Assembly (NCBI GenBank): GCA_002724245.1
Contig: PBOG01000062.1
Location: 1-64,000 of the forward strand
Length of the DNA: 64,000 nucleotides
Direction: 5' to 3'
DNA from: Planctomycetaceae bacterium
Lineage (GTDB): Bacteria; Planctomycetota; Planctomycetia; Pirellulales; Pirellulaceae
This document shows, in pieces, positions 53,808 to 61,866 of this stretch (positions are counted from its first letter, which is position 1; each line of letters opens with the position of its first letter). The notes below the pieces were generated by a model. It was not told the DNA's origin, did not search any database, and was given only the letters and a program-made list of their open reading frames with translations. The position numbers and the translations under genes are program-made.

Positions 53808-55250
53808 ATGCTCACCATACAGGGATGTCGACAACGGACGTGCGGCGGGTTGAACCGTCGTGCCTTGTTGCAAGCCGCTGGCAGTGGTCTCTTTGGCGTG
53901 AATCTGTCCACCGTGTTGGCAGCGGAACAGGAGTCCCGGCCTTTCCAGAACGGTCGAGCCAGGTCGGTGTTGTTTCTGTTGCTGTTTGGTGGTCCCAGTC
54001 AACTCGAAACGTTTGACATGAAGCCGTCCGCCCCCGATGACATTCGCGGGCCGTTTCGACCGATCGCATCCCGCACGCCCGGTTTACAAATTTGTGAACA
54101 TCTGTCGCAGACGGCACAGGTTTCCGACAAGTTTGCCGTCGTTCGTTCGATGACGATGCCGTACAACGACCACGGTTGCGTTTTTTACATCCAGACAGGC
54201 CGTCCCCATCCGGCGCGTTTTGGAGCGACACCGGGTGAAACACCGATCGGACCGAACGACCCGCCAGCGATGGGTTCGGTTGTCGAGTATCTGTCTCGTC
54301 ACCATGATCCTGGTCGTGTGGCTGCGTTGCCCGATTATGTCTATTTGCCGAATCGTCTTGGTGCATTGCAGGACATTGATCGTGGTGGACAATACGCAGG
54401 CTGGCTGGGAAGGTCGTATAACGCGCTAGCGACCGACATCCGCAAGCGCAACAAGAATGACAACCCTTATTTTCGCAAGTGCACTGAAGAGGAGCTCGAT
54501 TTCCGTATCAAGGGACTGGCGCCCAAAGTGGACGTGAGTCTTGACCGACTGGCTCAACGGAGTTCGCTGTTGGAGCAGTTTGATCAACAACGCAGGCTGG
54601 TGGATGCCAGTGGTGCGGTCGAATCGTATGACGTGATACGACGTCGTGCCACAGAGTTGGCCACATCCGAACAAATGCGTCTGGCTTTGGATATTCGCCG
54701 CGAGTCGCCCGCGCTGCGCGATCGGTACGGACGCCACTTGTTCGGTCAATCGGTATTGATGGGGCGACGGATGATCGAAGCGGGCTCACGTTTTGTGACC
54801 GTTGCCTGGGACACGCCTGATGGCTACAGCTGGGATTCGCACCGCAATAGCGATGATGTGAAAAAACATCTGATTCCAGGTTTTGATCAAACGTTTTCGG
54901 CGTTGCTGTGCGACCTTGAGGACCGTGGCTTGTTGGATGAGACGCTGGTTGTCGCTGTGGGTGAAATGGGGCGTACCCCGCGGGCGAATAAACAGTGGGG
55001 ACGTGACCATTGGACGGTTTGCTTCCCCGCGGTTCTGGCCGGGGCTGGCATCCGTGGCGGTAGCACCTACGGCAGTTCAGATGCCAAAGCGGCTTATCCG
55101 GACGAGCATCCCACGCGACCGGAAGATCTCTCAGCGACCATCTTTCAGGCTCTGGGCATCGACCCACACATGCGCATTCCGGACCCTCAGGGACGCCCCG
55201 TTCCGCTCGTGGAGAATGGACGCGCCTTGACGTCGGAATTGTTTGGTTGA
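53808..55250 (+). CDS. DUF1501 family protein without a cytochrome partner
   Basis: The 480-residue product has a Tat-like signal (LNRRALLQAAGSGLFGVNL). The DUF1501 core is present ('FGGPSQLETFDMKP', 'HDPGRVAALPDYVYLPNR', 'VGEMGRTPR', 'WGRDHWTVC', 'DLSATIFQALGID'), but this copy belongs to a different subgroup from those at 3918, 13173 and 42320 ('VAVGEMGRTPR' in place of 'WGGEFGRT'). No DUF1549/1553 gene adjoins it on either side. Function unknown. Confidence 0.92.
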   Translation: MLTIQGCRQRTCGGLNRRALLQAAGSGLFGVNLSTVLAAEQESRPFQNGRARSVLFLLLFGGPSQLETFDMKPSAPDDIRGPFRPIASRTPGLQICEHLSQTAQVSDKFAVVRSMTMPYNDHGCVFYIQTGRPHPARFGATPGETPIGPNDPPAMGSVVEYLSRHHDPGRVAALPDYVYLPNRLGALQDIDRGGQYAGWLGRSYNALATDIRKRNKNDNPYFRKCTEEELDFRIKGLAPKVDVSLDRLAQRSSLLEQFDQQRRLVDASGAVESYDVIRRRATELATSEQMRLALDIRRESPALRDRYGRHLFGQSVLMGRRMIEAGSRFVTVAWDTPDGYSWDSHRNSDDVKKHLIPGFDQTFSALLCDLEDRGLLDETLVVAVGEMGRTPRANKQWGRDHWTVCFPAVLAGAGIRGGSTYGSSDAKAAYPDEHPTRPEDLSATIFQALGIDPHMRIPDPQGRPVPLVENGRALTSELFG

Positions 55251-55330
55251 GGGGCTGGTCGCCGTGATACGGTGTGCTGATTTCTGCAAGCTGTCACTGG
55301 AGTTCGTCGATTTCGGTCCGGTGGGCGGGC

Positions 55331-56131
55331 TCAATAGGGCAACATGCCGCCTGAGCAGTTCAGTGTTTGACCGGCGATGTAACTTGCATCATCACTGGCC
55401 AGGTAAACAGCCAGATTGGCCATGTCCTCGGGTCGTTGGATGCGTCCAATCGGAATGGAAGCCACTGCTTCCGCTTTGAATGAGCCTGTGGGGGTGTTGC
55501 TGCGCTGCGTGACCTCGCGGTCGATCAGGTCCCACATCGGTGTGTCGACGATGCCTCCGCAGATGCAGTTCACTAGAATTCCGTCTGCAGCGAGTTCAAC
55601 TCCGAGTTGCTTCGTCAAACCGATCACCGCGTGCTTGCTCATCGCATACAATCCCAGTGGTGTTGCTTTGCCAGGGGCTATTTTTCCTGCGCCGCTGGCG
55701 TTGATGATGATGCGTCCACCGTGTCCCTGTTTGAGCATTTGTCTGGCTGCGATCGTGGCACTGAGAAAGCAGCCCTTGGCGTTGATGGACATCTGACGAT
55801 CAAAGCTCGCTTCGGTTGCCTCGATCAATGGCGCGACCTCACCGGTGCCCGCATTACAGACGATGATGTCGAGTTGGCCGTGCAAGGCAACGGCCTGTGA
55901 AATTGCGTCTTCCGTTTGACTGGACGACGTGACGTCCATGATGTGGAACGAAGCTGAAGTCTCTTTGCGCTGTGCAGCGGTAACGACTAGATCTGCCTGT
56001 CCCGGGGAGATGTCCGTCAAGAGCACTTGGGCGCCTTCAGTGATGAACCGGCTCGCAATGGCCAGCCCGATGCCACGCCCGGCGCCGGTAACGAGCACCG
56101 ACTTGCCTTTGAGTTCTGGATAACTTGCCAC
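55331..56131 (-). CDS. SDR-family NAD-dependent dehydrogenase
   Basis: The 266-residue protein is a classical short-chain dehydrogenase/reductase: TGAGRGIG (15-22) binds the dinucleotide, Asp40 at the end of the second strand favours NAD over NADP, NAG (93-95) stabilises the fold, and the catalytic set is Ser146, Tyr162, Lys166 (YAMSK). It oxidises or reduces a hydroxyl, probably on a sugar or sugar acid given the nearby HpcH aldolase. It follows the VOC gene by 12 bp and ends the three-gene operon. Confidence 0.93.
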   Translation of the reverse strand: MASYPELKGKSVLVTGAGRGIGLAIASRFITEGAQVLLTDISPGQADLVVTAAQRKETSASFHIMDVTSSSQTEDAISQAVALHGQLDIIVCNAGTGEVAPLIEATEASFDRQMSINAKGCFLSATIAARQMLKQGHGGRIIINASGAGKIAPGKATPLGLYAMSKHAVIGLTKQLGVELAADGILVNCICGGIVDTPMWDLIDREVTQRSNTPTGSFKAEAVASIPIGRIQRPEDMANLAVYLASDDASYIAGQTLNCSGGMLPY

Positions 56132-56143
56132 TGTCCACCTCGG

Positions 56144-56593
56144 TTACGCGGAGTATTCTGTCAGTTCGAGTACGTATCCATCTGGATCCAGGAAAAAGAC
56201 ACAACCGATTTTCCCTTCATGTTCCAGGTCAAATTCAACCGGTGCGCTGACGAATTCGACCCCTTTCGCTTGCAACGCATTGTAGGCCTTGCCAATGTCG
56301 TTGACCTCGATGCAGAAATGGCTGTTGGCAATGTCTCCCAGCTTGCTGTCGGATTGTTTTCCGGGAGGCTCGAGGTACTCTTGCAGGTCAATGTGGATGC
56401 CTGGCGTTTCGGGACAGAGTAAGCGGACGACTTTCATTTCGACACGCTCTTTTCCTGCCATTTTTGAGATCGTCTCGCCGGTCAGGTCATGGTCGCTGGC
56501 ACGTACCAGGCCAAGCAGGTCGCAGTAGAACGCGAGTGAGCGTTCCATGTCGCTGACGGTTACCGCGACATGATCGAATTTGACAGCAAACAT
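56144..56593 (-). CDS. VOC-family metalloprotein (glyoxalase/extradiol type)
   Basis: The 149-residue protein has two beta-alpha-beta-beta-beta repeats of the vicinal oxygen chelate fold. The four expected metal ligands are visible: His8 in 'FDHVAVTVSDM', Glu72 in 'DLQEY', His92 in 'SHFCIEV' and Glu143 in 'GYVLELTEYS', so it should bind a divalent metal (Ni, Zn, Mn or Fe). It could be an epimerase, lyase or fosfomycin-like transferase; substrate unknown. It is 11 bp after the Nramp-like gene and 12 bp before the SDR gene. Confidence 0.9.
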   Translation of the reverse strand: MFAVKFDHVAVTVSDMERSLAFYCDLLGLVRASDHDLTGETISKMAGKERVEMKVVRLLCPETPGIHIDLQEYLEPPGKQSDSKLGDIANSHFCIEVNDIGKAYNALQAKGVEFVSAPVEFDLEHEGKIGCVFFLDPDGYVLELTEYSA

Positions 56594-56604
56594 TCATTTC
56601 TCCT

Positions 56605-58506
56605 TTAGAGATAGCCGCTGGCCTGTAACCGGGTCCATGAGAAGATCGTCGCGACGAGCAGAAAAAACAGGCCTGCCAGGAAGAGCGCGATGCGACAAAA
56701 CCAACCGGGACGCAGTTCTTTGGGTAACAAAATCAGATTGACCGCCAACGTGTGCAGGCAAGTAAATCCCAGGGCAAAGTTACTCAGCAGAGCGCTGATG
56801 AACAGGAGTGTCGTTGGTTCTTCAAGCGTCAGCATGATCACACCAAATGCGGCATAAGTCGCCAACACGCCAAAGTAGACGTAGCGAATTGACTTGGGGT
56901 CGAGTCGGCGAGCACGGGGACTGGCGATCCAGATGACATCCACCCAGCGGCGCAAGAATCCATCGGCTCCGGGTGTAACACCGGTTGCCAGCACAATGAA
57001 TGCGCAGAATAGCGATGCCATCCAGAAGAAGTTTCCCCATTGCGCACCGATGTTCTCCCGCAATCCGTTGGCGGTAAACAAAGCTGTCTGCCAGGTGTCG
57101 TCGACAAAGAAACCGCGCGGTAGAAACATGACGGACATCATTGCCGGTAAACCGACACCAACGAAACAACCGGGCATCCAGACCGCCCATTGATCCCGGG
57201 CGACATGCCAGAACCAGCGGCGCCAGCGTACCAATGACTCCGCGGTCGGTTCGAAGACGGTTCCCACGTGTGATAATTGCAGGTGACGCCCGCCAATAAT
57301 ACTGGGAATGGCGCCGACATGTGCGCCCATTCCCCATCCCTGTTCACGGGTGTAGTTGCTGATCGCTGAATTACCGAGCCCACCGTTCCCAGAGATCGCG
57401 ACCAGCGCGCAAAGAAACCCGATGATGGTCATGTCCATGACCGGGAGCTGACGACCCGTCAGCAAAGCGACCAGCACGTTGGCGACGTTTCCGCCGTCGC
57501 GAATACCATCTCCATCGATGTCAACGAACCGATCGAGCTTGCCGTCACCATTGCGGTCGAGAGGGATTTCCTGGTCAGGGGTTCCGTCACCTGTCGTGTC
57601 GCAGGGGAGCACCGTGTCCGCCAGCGAGTCGCCGTCGAGATCAGGCCAGCGAATCGTGTTGCCGTTCTGCTGGACGGAGACCATGCGGTCTGGTTGTCCG
57701 TCGCCGTTAACGTCACTGGCATCGTCTTGCCCGTCGTCGTCTGTGTCAAAAACCAGAGCCAGTGATGGTTCGGCCACATCCAGCCGCTGGTCACCGTCCC
57801 AGTCCTCACCCGCATCAAGAATGCCGTTGCCGTTGACATCCTCCGTGGTGCGAACAGGTACGGTGCCGAATTTAAAGAACCCACTGCCGATTTCGATCCA
57901 GTCCTGACGCGTCGAAAACAGACAGGCCAGAATGATCAGGAAACCCATCACCAGGGTGATTTTTGCGGCCATCAACACCTTGATCGAGTTGTAGATTTTT
58001 CCACCGATGATCAGCGGTACCATGGCCAACAGGAAGATTCCGATCGAAACGGACCGGACGAGGAATTCATCGTCCGGATTTGCTGCTGGATTGGGGATTT
58101 CACCGCGGACCATGGCGACCAGCGGTGGTGCGCCGGCGGCAGCCAGAAAGGGAAAGAACATATAGACGTCAAATAACAGGTAAATGACGAGCCAGAATCG
58201 GGGTCCCGGAAGCGTACGGAACTTGCCTGCGAAGATAGGTTCACCGGTGTACAGCGTGTAGCGGCTGACTTCGACGTTGTAGACGCATTGGCCGAGGATA
58301 CTGAGCGTGGCCAGCCAAAGCAGGCTACCGCCATAGCGGGCAGTGATCACGGGGCCGGTAAGCCACTCTCCACCACCGATCGCAGCGCCGGCCATGAATA
58401 GCCCCGGCCCCAGCATGGTGGCGATGTTTTGCCAACGAAACACCGGTGGATCGGGCAATTCGTTCCGATTCCAAGGCGGCATCTGGGCTGATCCGACGTG
58501 CGGCAT
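56605..58506 (-). CDS. Nramp-family transporter with altered metal-site motifs and an acidic repeat insert
   Basis: GAGG eight bases before ATG 58506 sets the start; residue numbers below count from an in-frame TTG at 58512. The fold matches Nramp transporters (about 11 helices). TM1 reads 'GAAIGGGEWLTGPVITARYG' where Nramp proteins have DPGN, so the Asp/Asn metal ligands are replaced. The canonical TM6 MPH motif is also absent ('GNSAISNYTREQGWGM'). Between TM5 and TM6, residues about 221-341 hold eight Asp-x-[Asp/Asn/Thr]-Gly repeats of the calcium-binding kind (see separate feature). The substrate is therefore uncertain. It is the first gene of the operon with VOC and SDR. Confidence 0.86.
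   Translation of the reverse strand: MPHVGSAQMPPWNRNELPDPPVFRWQNIATMLGPGLFMAGAAIGGGEWLTGPVITARYGGSLLWLATLSILGQCVYNVEVSRYTLYTGEPIFAGKFRTLPGPRFWLVIYLLFDVYMFFPFLAAAGAPPLVAMVRGEIPNPAANPDDEFLVRSVSIGIFLLAMVPLIIGGKIYNSIKVLMAAKITLVMGFLIILACLFSTRQDWIEIGSGFFKFGTVPVRTTEDVNGNGILDAGEDWDGDQRLDVAEPSLALVFDTDDDGQDDASDVNGDGQPDRMVSVQQNGNTIRWPDLDGDSLADTVLPCDTTGDGTPDQEIPLDRNGDGKLDRFVDIDGDGIRDGGNVANVLVALLTGRQLPVMDMTIIGFLCALVAISGNGGLGNSAISNYTREQGWGMGAHVGAIPSIIGGRHLQLSHVGTVFEPTAESLVRWRRWFWHVARDQWAVWMPGCFVGVGLPAMMSVMFLPRGFFVDDTWQTALFTANGLRENIGAQWGNFFWMASLFCAFIVLATGVTPGADGFLRRWVDVIWIASPRARRLDPKSIRYVYFGVLATYAAFGVIMLTLEEPTTLLFISALLSNFALGFTCLHTLAVNLILLPKELRPGWFCRIALFLAGLFFLLVATIFSWTRLQASGYL
57490..57852 (-). repeat. Eight Asp-rich calcium-binding-like repeats inside the Nramp-like gene
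   Basis: The encoded segment (residues 221-341) contains DVNGNGILD, DWDGDQRLD, DTDDDGQDD, DVNGDGQPD, DLDGDSLAD, DTTGDGTPD, DRNGDGKLD and DIDGDGIRD, the pattern of EF-hand, dockerin or thrombospondin type 3 loops that bind calcium. Spacing is irregular (11-24 residues). Confidence 0.8.
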
Positions 58507-58663
58507 GGTCAAAGCCTCGGTAGTCGAACAAGACGGGCACTTCCAGTGGAACGAATCTACCCGCTGGTCAGCGAGAGCGAAAGCGTTTGATTGCCTGCCA
58601 GGCGTTTTTCGTGGACAATTCCTGCATTCACTACCGCATCATAAATAGTCAGGTGACAGAGAC

Positions 58664-59428
58664 GTGCACGATAATACAACCCGCCAGAAGCTGCTGAACG
58701 GTGAGGCGACGATCGGTTCTTTCCTGGGGCTGGGAAGTCCCCATATTGCTGAGATGCTGGGGCACGCCGGATTCGATTGGCTGGTCCTGGAAACTGAGCA
58801 CTCGGCCGTGGAAAGTGAACGTGTAGAGCAGATGATGATGGGTGTCAGCGGCACGGCTGCGACGCCTATCGTTCGTGTGACCCGCGCCGACCCCCTCGAG
58901 ATCGGACGTGTCCTGGATGTGGGCGCTATGGGAGTCCTGGTGCCGATGGTACGGACGGCGCGAGAGGTACACGTCATTGTAGATGCGACCCGGTATCCGC
59001 CGGCGGGGACGCGCGGTTTCGGACCGCTGCGAGCATCCCGGTATGCACTCGATTACGAGGATTATCTGAATCGGGCGAATGACCAGCTGATTGTGGCTGT
59101 GATCATCGAAACGGCTGAAGCGATCGAGAATATTGATGAGATTGCCGCTGTCCCTGGACTCGATGTGATGTTTTTAGGGCTCTATGATCTTTGCCTGTCC
59201 TATGGATTGAATCCGAACCAGATGCCGTACCCGCAAATTGACGATTGCATTGATCGGGTTCTCGAAGCTGGCAAAGCACACCAGGTCGCCGTAGGCACGG
59301 GTGTGGGGTCTCCAGACGATTTACAAAGCCGAGCGCAGCAGGGGTTTCGTTTCTTGAGTTATGGAACGGATTATTTGATGCTGTCCGGTGCTGCGCGAAC
59401 CGGCATTGAAGCATTTCGTAGCCTCTGA
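58664..59428 (+). CDS. HpcH/HpaI-type class II aldolase
   Basis: The 254-residue cytoplasmic protein (GTG start) matches HpcH/HpaI/GarL aldolases. Catalytic His46 in 'LETEHSAV', metal ligands Glu149 in 'VIIETAEAI' and Asp175 in 'GLYDLCLSYG' are in the same positions as in E. coli HpaI. The enzyme splits 4-hydroxy-2-keto acids into pyruvate and an aldehyde with Mn, Mg or Co. The divergent Nramp-VOC-SDR operon shares a 158-bp promoter region, suggesting a joint sugar-acid or aromatic-acid route needing divalent metal. Confidence 0.92.
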   Translation: MHDNTTRQKLLNGEATIGSFLGLGSPHIAEMLGHAGFDWLVLETEHSAVESERVEQMMMGVSGTAATPIVRVTRADPLEIGRVLDVGAMGVLVPMVRTAREVHVIVDATRYPPAGTRGFGPLRASRYALDYEDYLNRANDQLIVAVIIETAEAIENIDEIAAVPGLDVMFLGLYDLCLSYGLNPNQMPYPQIDDCIDRVLEAGKAHQVAVGTGVGSPDDLQSRAQQGFRFLSYGTDYLMLSGAARTGIEAFRSL

Positions 59429-59605
59429 TTCCTGCTGCCATCGCCCAGTCGTCGAGTGGGTGTACAGATCCTCTGTCACCTGCTGACCCGCTGGATCCTT
59501 TGTGCAGGATTGCGCTTCTGGAGCATGTCGTACACCCGGTCGATCTTGACTGGCCGTTGCCGCAACGCGTCAACGCGAAGGCCCACAGGAGCAGAAGAGT
59601 TGGCC

Positions 59606-61795
59606 TTAACGGGGCGTGACCGTCAGGTACATCGGATTCGATGCGTAATTCGTCATAATTGAATAGGTAATGGGCACCCGGGCAAGTGCCGCGATAGGAT
59701 GACGCTTCACTAGCAGCGCCGTGGAGTTTGCTTCCAGCGTAATCTTTGCTTCCAGATCATCGCCCGTCAGCTTGGTTTCGCTACTGGCGGACATGGTGAC
59801 GCCATTGGGTAACTGTTGTCCGTATTTGGTGGTGAAGAAAGAAAAGGCCATGTCGAGTAGCACCTGATCGGAGTACTCACTACTCCGCTGGATGCGAATG
59901 GTGATTTCGGCTGTGCCGCCGCGCGGTAAAGTAATTTCCTTCGGTTCGGCAGTGACTTTGGTCAGGTCGAGTGGTTGGGTTACCGCAAGTAACTGGGTTT
60001 TGATGGGCGCCCGGTAGAAGCGGCTGGCGCCGGCGCGTCGTAGCTCAGCGGTGACGTGGGCATGTCGCACTACGGTGATCGTTTTGTCGTTGGCTCGCGG
60101 AAGTTGGGCATGGCCGCTGATATGTACCAGCGCCGCGTTGATCGGCGCATCGGGAGCCGCGGAGAAAATCAAACTGCAGTGATTCATGCCAGAAGGTATG
60201 GTTACGGGCGTTAATGAGACACCACGAGGAAGTCCAGTCGCCCGGATCTCCACAGCTCCGTCAAACCCATTCAATCGCTTGAGTTTGACGAACCAGATTG
60301 CCTGTCCGCCGGGCGCCAGCATCCCGTAGTAATACTCACCATGGATTTCGAAGTCGGGTCCACTCGGCTCAGCGTTCAAATGATAGGCAAAGCGATCACC
60401 ACTGCGTCCCGTTAGATCGCGTACTGTTACGGTGTAGTCTCCATCAGCAGGTGACTGGAAATACAGTTTGGCATCCTTGGTAAAATAGCTGTCATCGTTA
60501 CTGGCCAGTTCTTGGCCCTGGGAATCCAGCACCTTCAATACACTGTCGACGGCCAGTCCGCGACGTTGTGAATGGACTTCAAAAAGGGAGTACTCCCCCT
60601 TCCGGGAAGAAAAACGGAACGCGTGGGTTTCGTTCGGCCTGGTAAAGGAACCGGAAATTCCCAACGGCAATGAGATCGGATGTGGGGTGTTCGCGGTCAA
60701 TCCAGTTGGCGCTACGATCTGCGGATGGGGGCTGACGAGTAACGCCACTGGATTGGAAGGTCTGCCAGACGCGGTGAGGCCACGCCAGAAATAACTGGCT
60801 GATGGCTGGCCAGGGAGGGCGGCAAGAAGGGTTTCGGGAATCTCGATCGCGTGGTTCTGCGGCGCCCTTGTTGCGGCGGACGGTGGCGTGGTTGCAATCG
60901 CGGGAGTGGAGCCGCTGCCGGAGCTGATGTTTTCCGGGCGGGAGAAGATCAAAGACGGTGTCTGACCGGTTCCATATGCCAACGGCTGACTGCCGTACGC
61001 GAAAGGGTCGTGTGACACTTCCACACAGTAGACGTAACGCGGGTCTCCCGCATAACGTGTATCGCGTACCTCGAGAACATAATCACCCGATTCTGGTAGT
61101 TTGACGTGCAGCATGGCGTCACCACCGATGTAATTGTCGTTTTGGGCGACGATCCGACCGTCTGGTCCGAACAACGTCAGCATCGCGTCCATCAAGTGGA
61201 TTTTGGGATAGCGGATCGCCATCGTGTGGATCGCCCGCGTGACGCGTTGTGCGAAAATCTGACAGACGAGATCCTGTCCGGCGCTGCCGTGGATACGGTA
61301 GTAGTCGACATCCTCGAAGTCTGCGATCGTGCCGCAGATGGCGGTTGGGACTTGGACCGGCTGGGCCATCTGGCGGTTGTCATTGTCAGACGCACCTTCG
61401 ATCGTTACCGGGTGATCCGTGATCAACAGGTGGCCGACACTGGAGACGGATTGGCGCGTCGCGATCCGGTACTCATGCACGCCGGGCCGCTGGTCGTCGG
61501 GGATACGTACACGGAACCGAAACGGTGTTCCGATATCGCCTTCTTCTGGATCCGCCCATTCGTCAGGCTTCTTTTTCGGTTCCGCGAACTCCATCTCGGG
61601 ACCAGCGGGTGCGAAAAAGGCGGAGTGTGATTCGTTCAGAGTAAAATTGGACGACACCTCAATTTCACGGGTGGTGCCGCGCTGTACGGCAACAGGAAAG
61701 GTGCGCGTCAGCTGGCGAAAACTGATTTTTGATTCGGCATACAGCACGGCTGTGCCGTGCAGCAGCAGAAGCAGTGCCAGTGAAAAACGCGTCAT
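59606..61795 (-). CDS. Exported protein with two PPC (pre-peptidase C-terminal) domains
   Basis: The 729-residue product has a signal peptide ending near residue 20. A first PPC domain lies near residues 150-255 ('FEDVDYYRIHGSAGQDLVCQIFAQ', 'GDYVLEVRDTRYAG') and a second near 400-490 ('GEYSLFEVHSQRRGLAVDSVL', 'GDYTVTVRDLTG'). Further beta-sandwich segments follow, one Ig-like near 600. No protease domain is seen. Such proteins in planctomycetes regularly adjoin DUF1501 and DUF1549/1553 genes, as here; a surface-binding role is likely but unproven. 176 bp of apparently non-coding DNA separate it from the aldolase. Confidence 0.85.
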   Translation of the reverse strand: MTRFSLALLLLLHGTAVLYAESKISFRQLTRTFPVAVQRGTTREIEVSSNFTLNESHSAFFAPAGPEMEFAEPKKKPDEWADPEEGDIGTPFRFRVRIPDDQRPGVHEYRIATRQSVSSVGHLLITDHPVTIEGASDNDNRQMAQPVQVPTAICGTIADFEDVDYYRIHGSAGQDLVCQIFAQRVTRAIHTMAIRYPKIHLMDAMLTLFGPDGRIVAQNDNYIGGDAMLHVKLPESGDYVLEVRDTRYAGDPRYVYCVEVSHDPFAYGSQPLAYGTGQTPSLIFSRPENISSGSGSTPAIATTPPSAATRAPQNHAIEIPETLLAALPGQPSASYFWRGLTASGRPSNPVALLVSPHPQIVAPTGLTANTPHPISLPLGISGSFTRPNETHAFRFSSRKGEYSLFEVHSQRRGLAVDSVLKVLDSQGQELASNDDSYFTKDAKLYFQSPADGDYTVTVRDLTGRSGDRFAYHLNAEPSGPDFEIHGEYYYGMLAPGGQAIWFVKLKRLNGFDGAVEIRATGLPRGVSLTPVTIPSGMNHCSLIFSAAPDAPINAALVHISGHAQLPRANDKTITVVRHAHVTAELRRAGASRFYRAPIKTQLLAVTQPLDLTKVTAEPKEITLPRGGTAEITIRIQRSSEYSDQVLLDMAFSFFTTKYGQQLPNGVTMSASSETKLTGDDLEAKITLEANSTALLVKRHPIAALARVPITYSIMTNYASNPMYLTVTPR

Positions 61796-61866
61796 GCCAG
61801 TTTCCTATCCCAGAGGGTAGATGAAGCTCTGCAATCCGCCGCCAGACAGATTGACACGGAGTGAAT

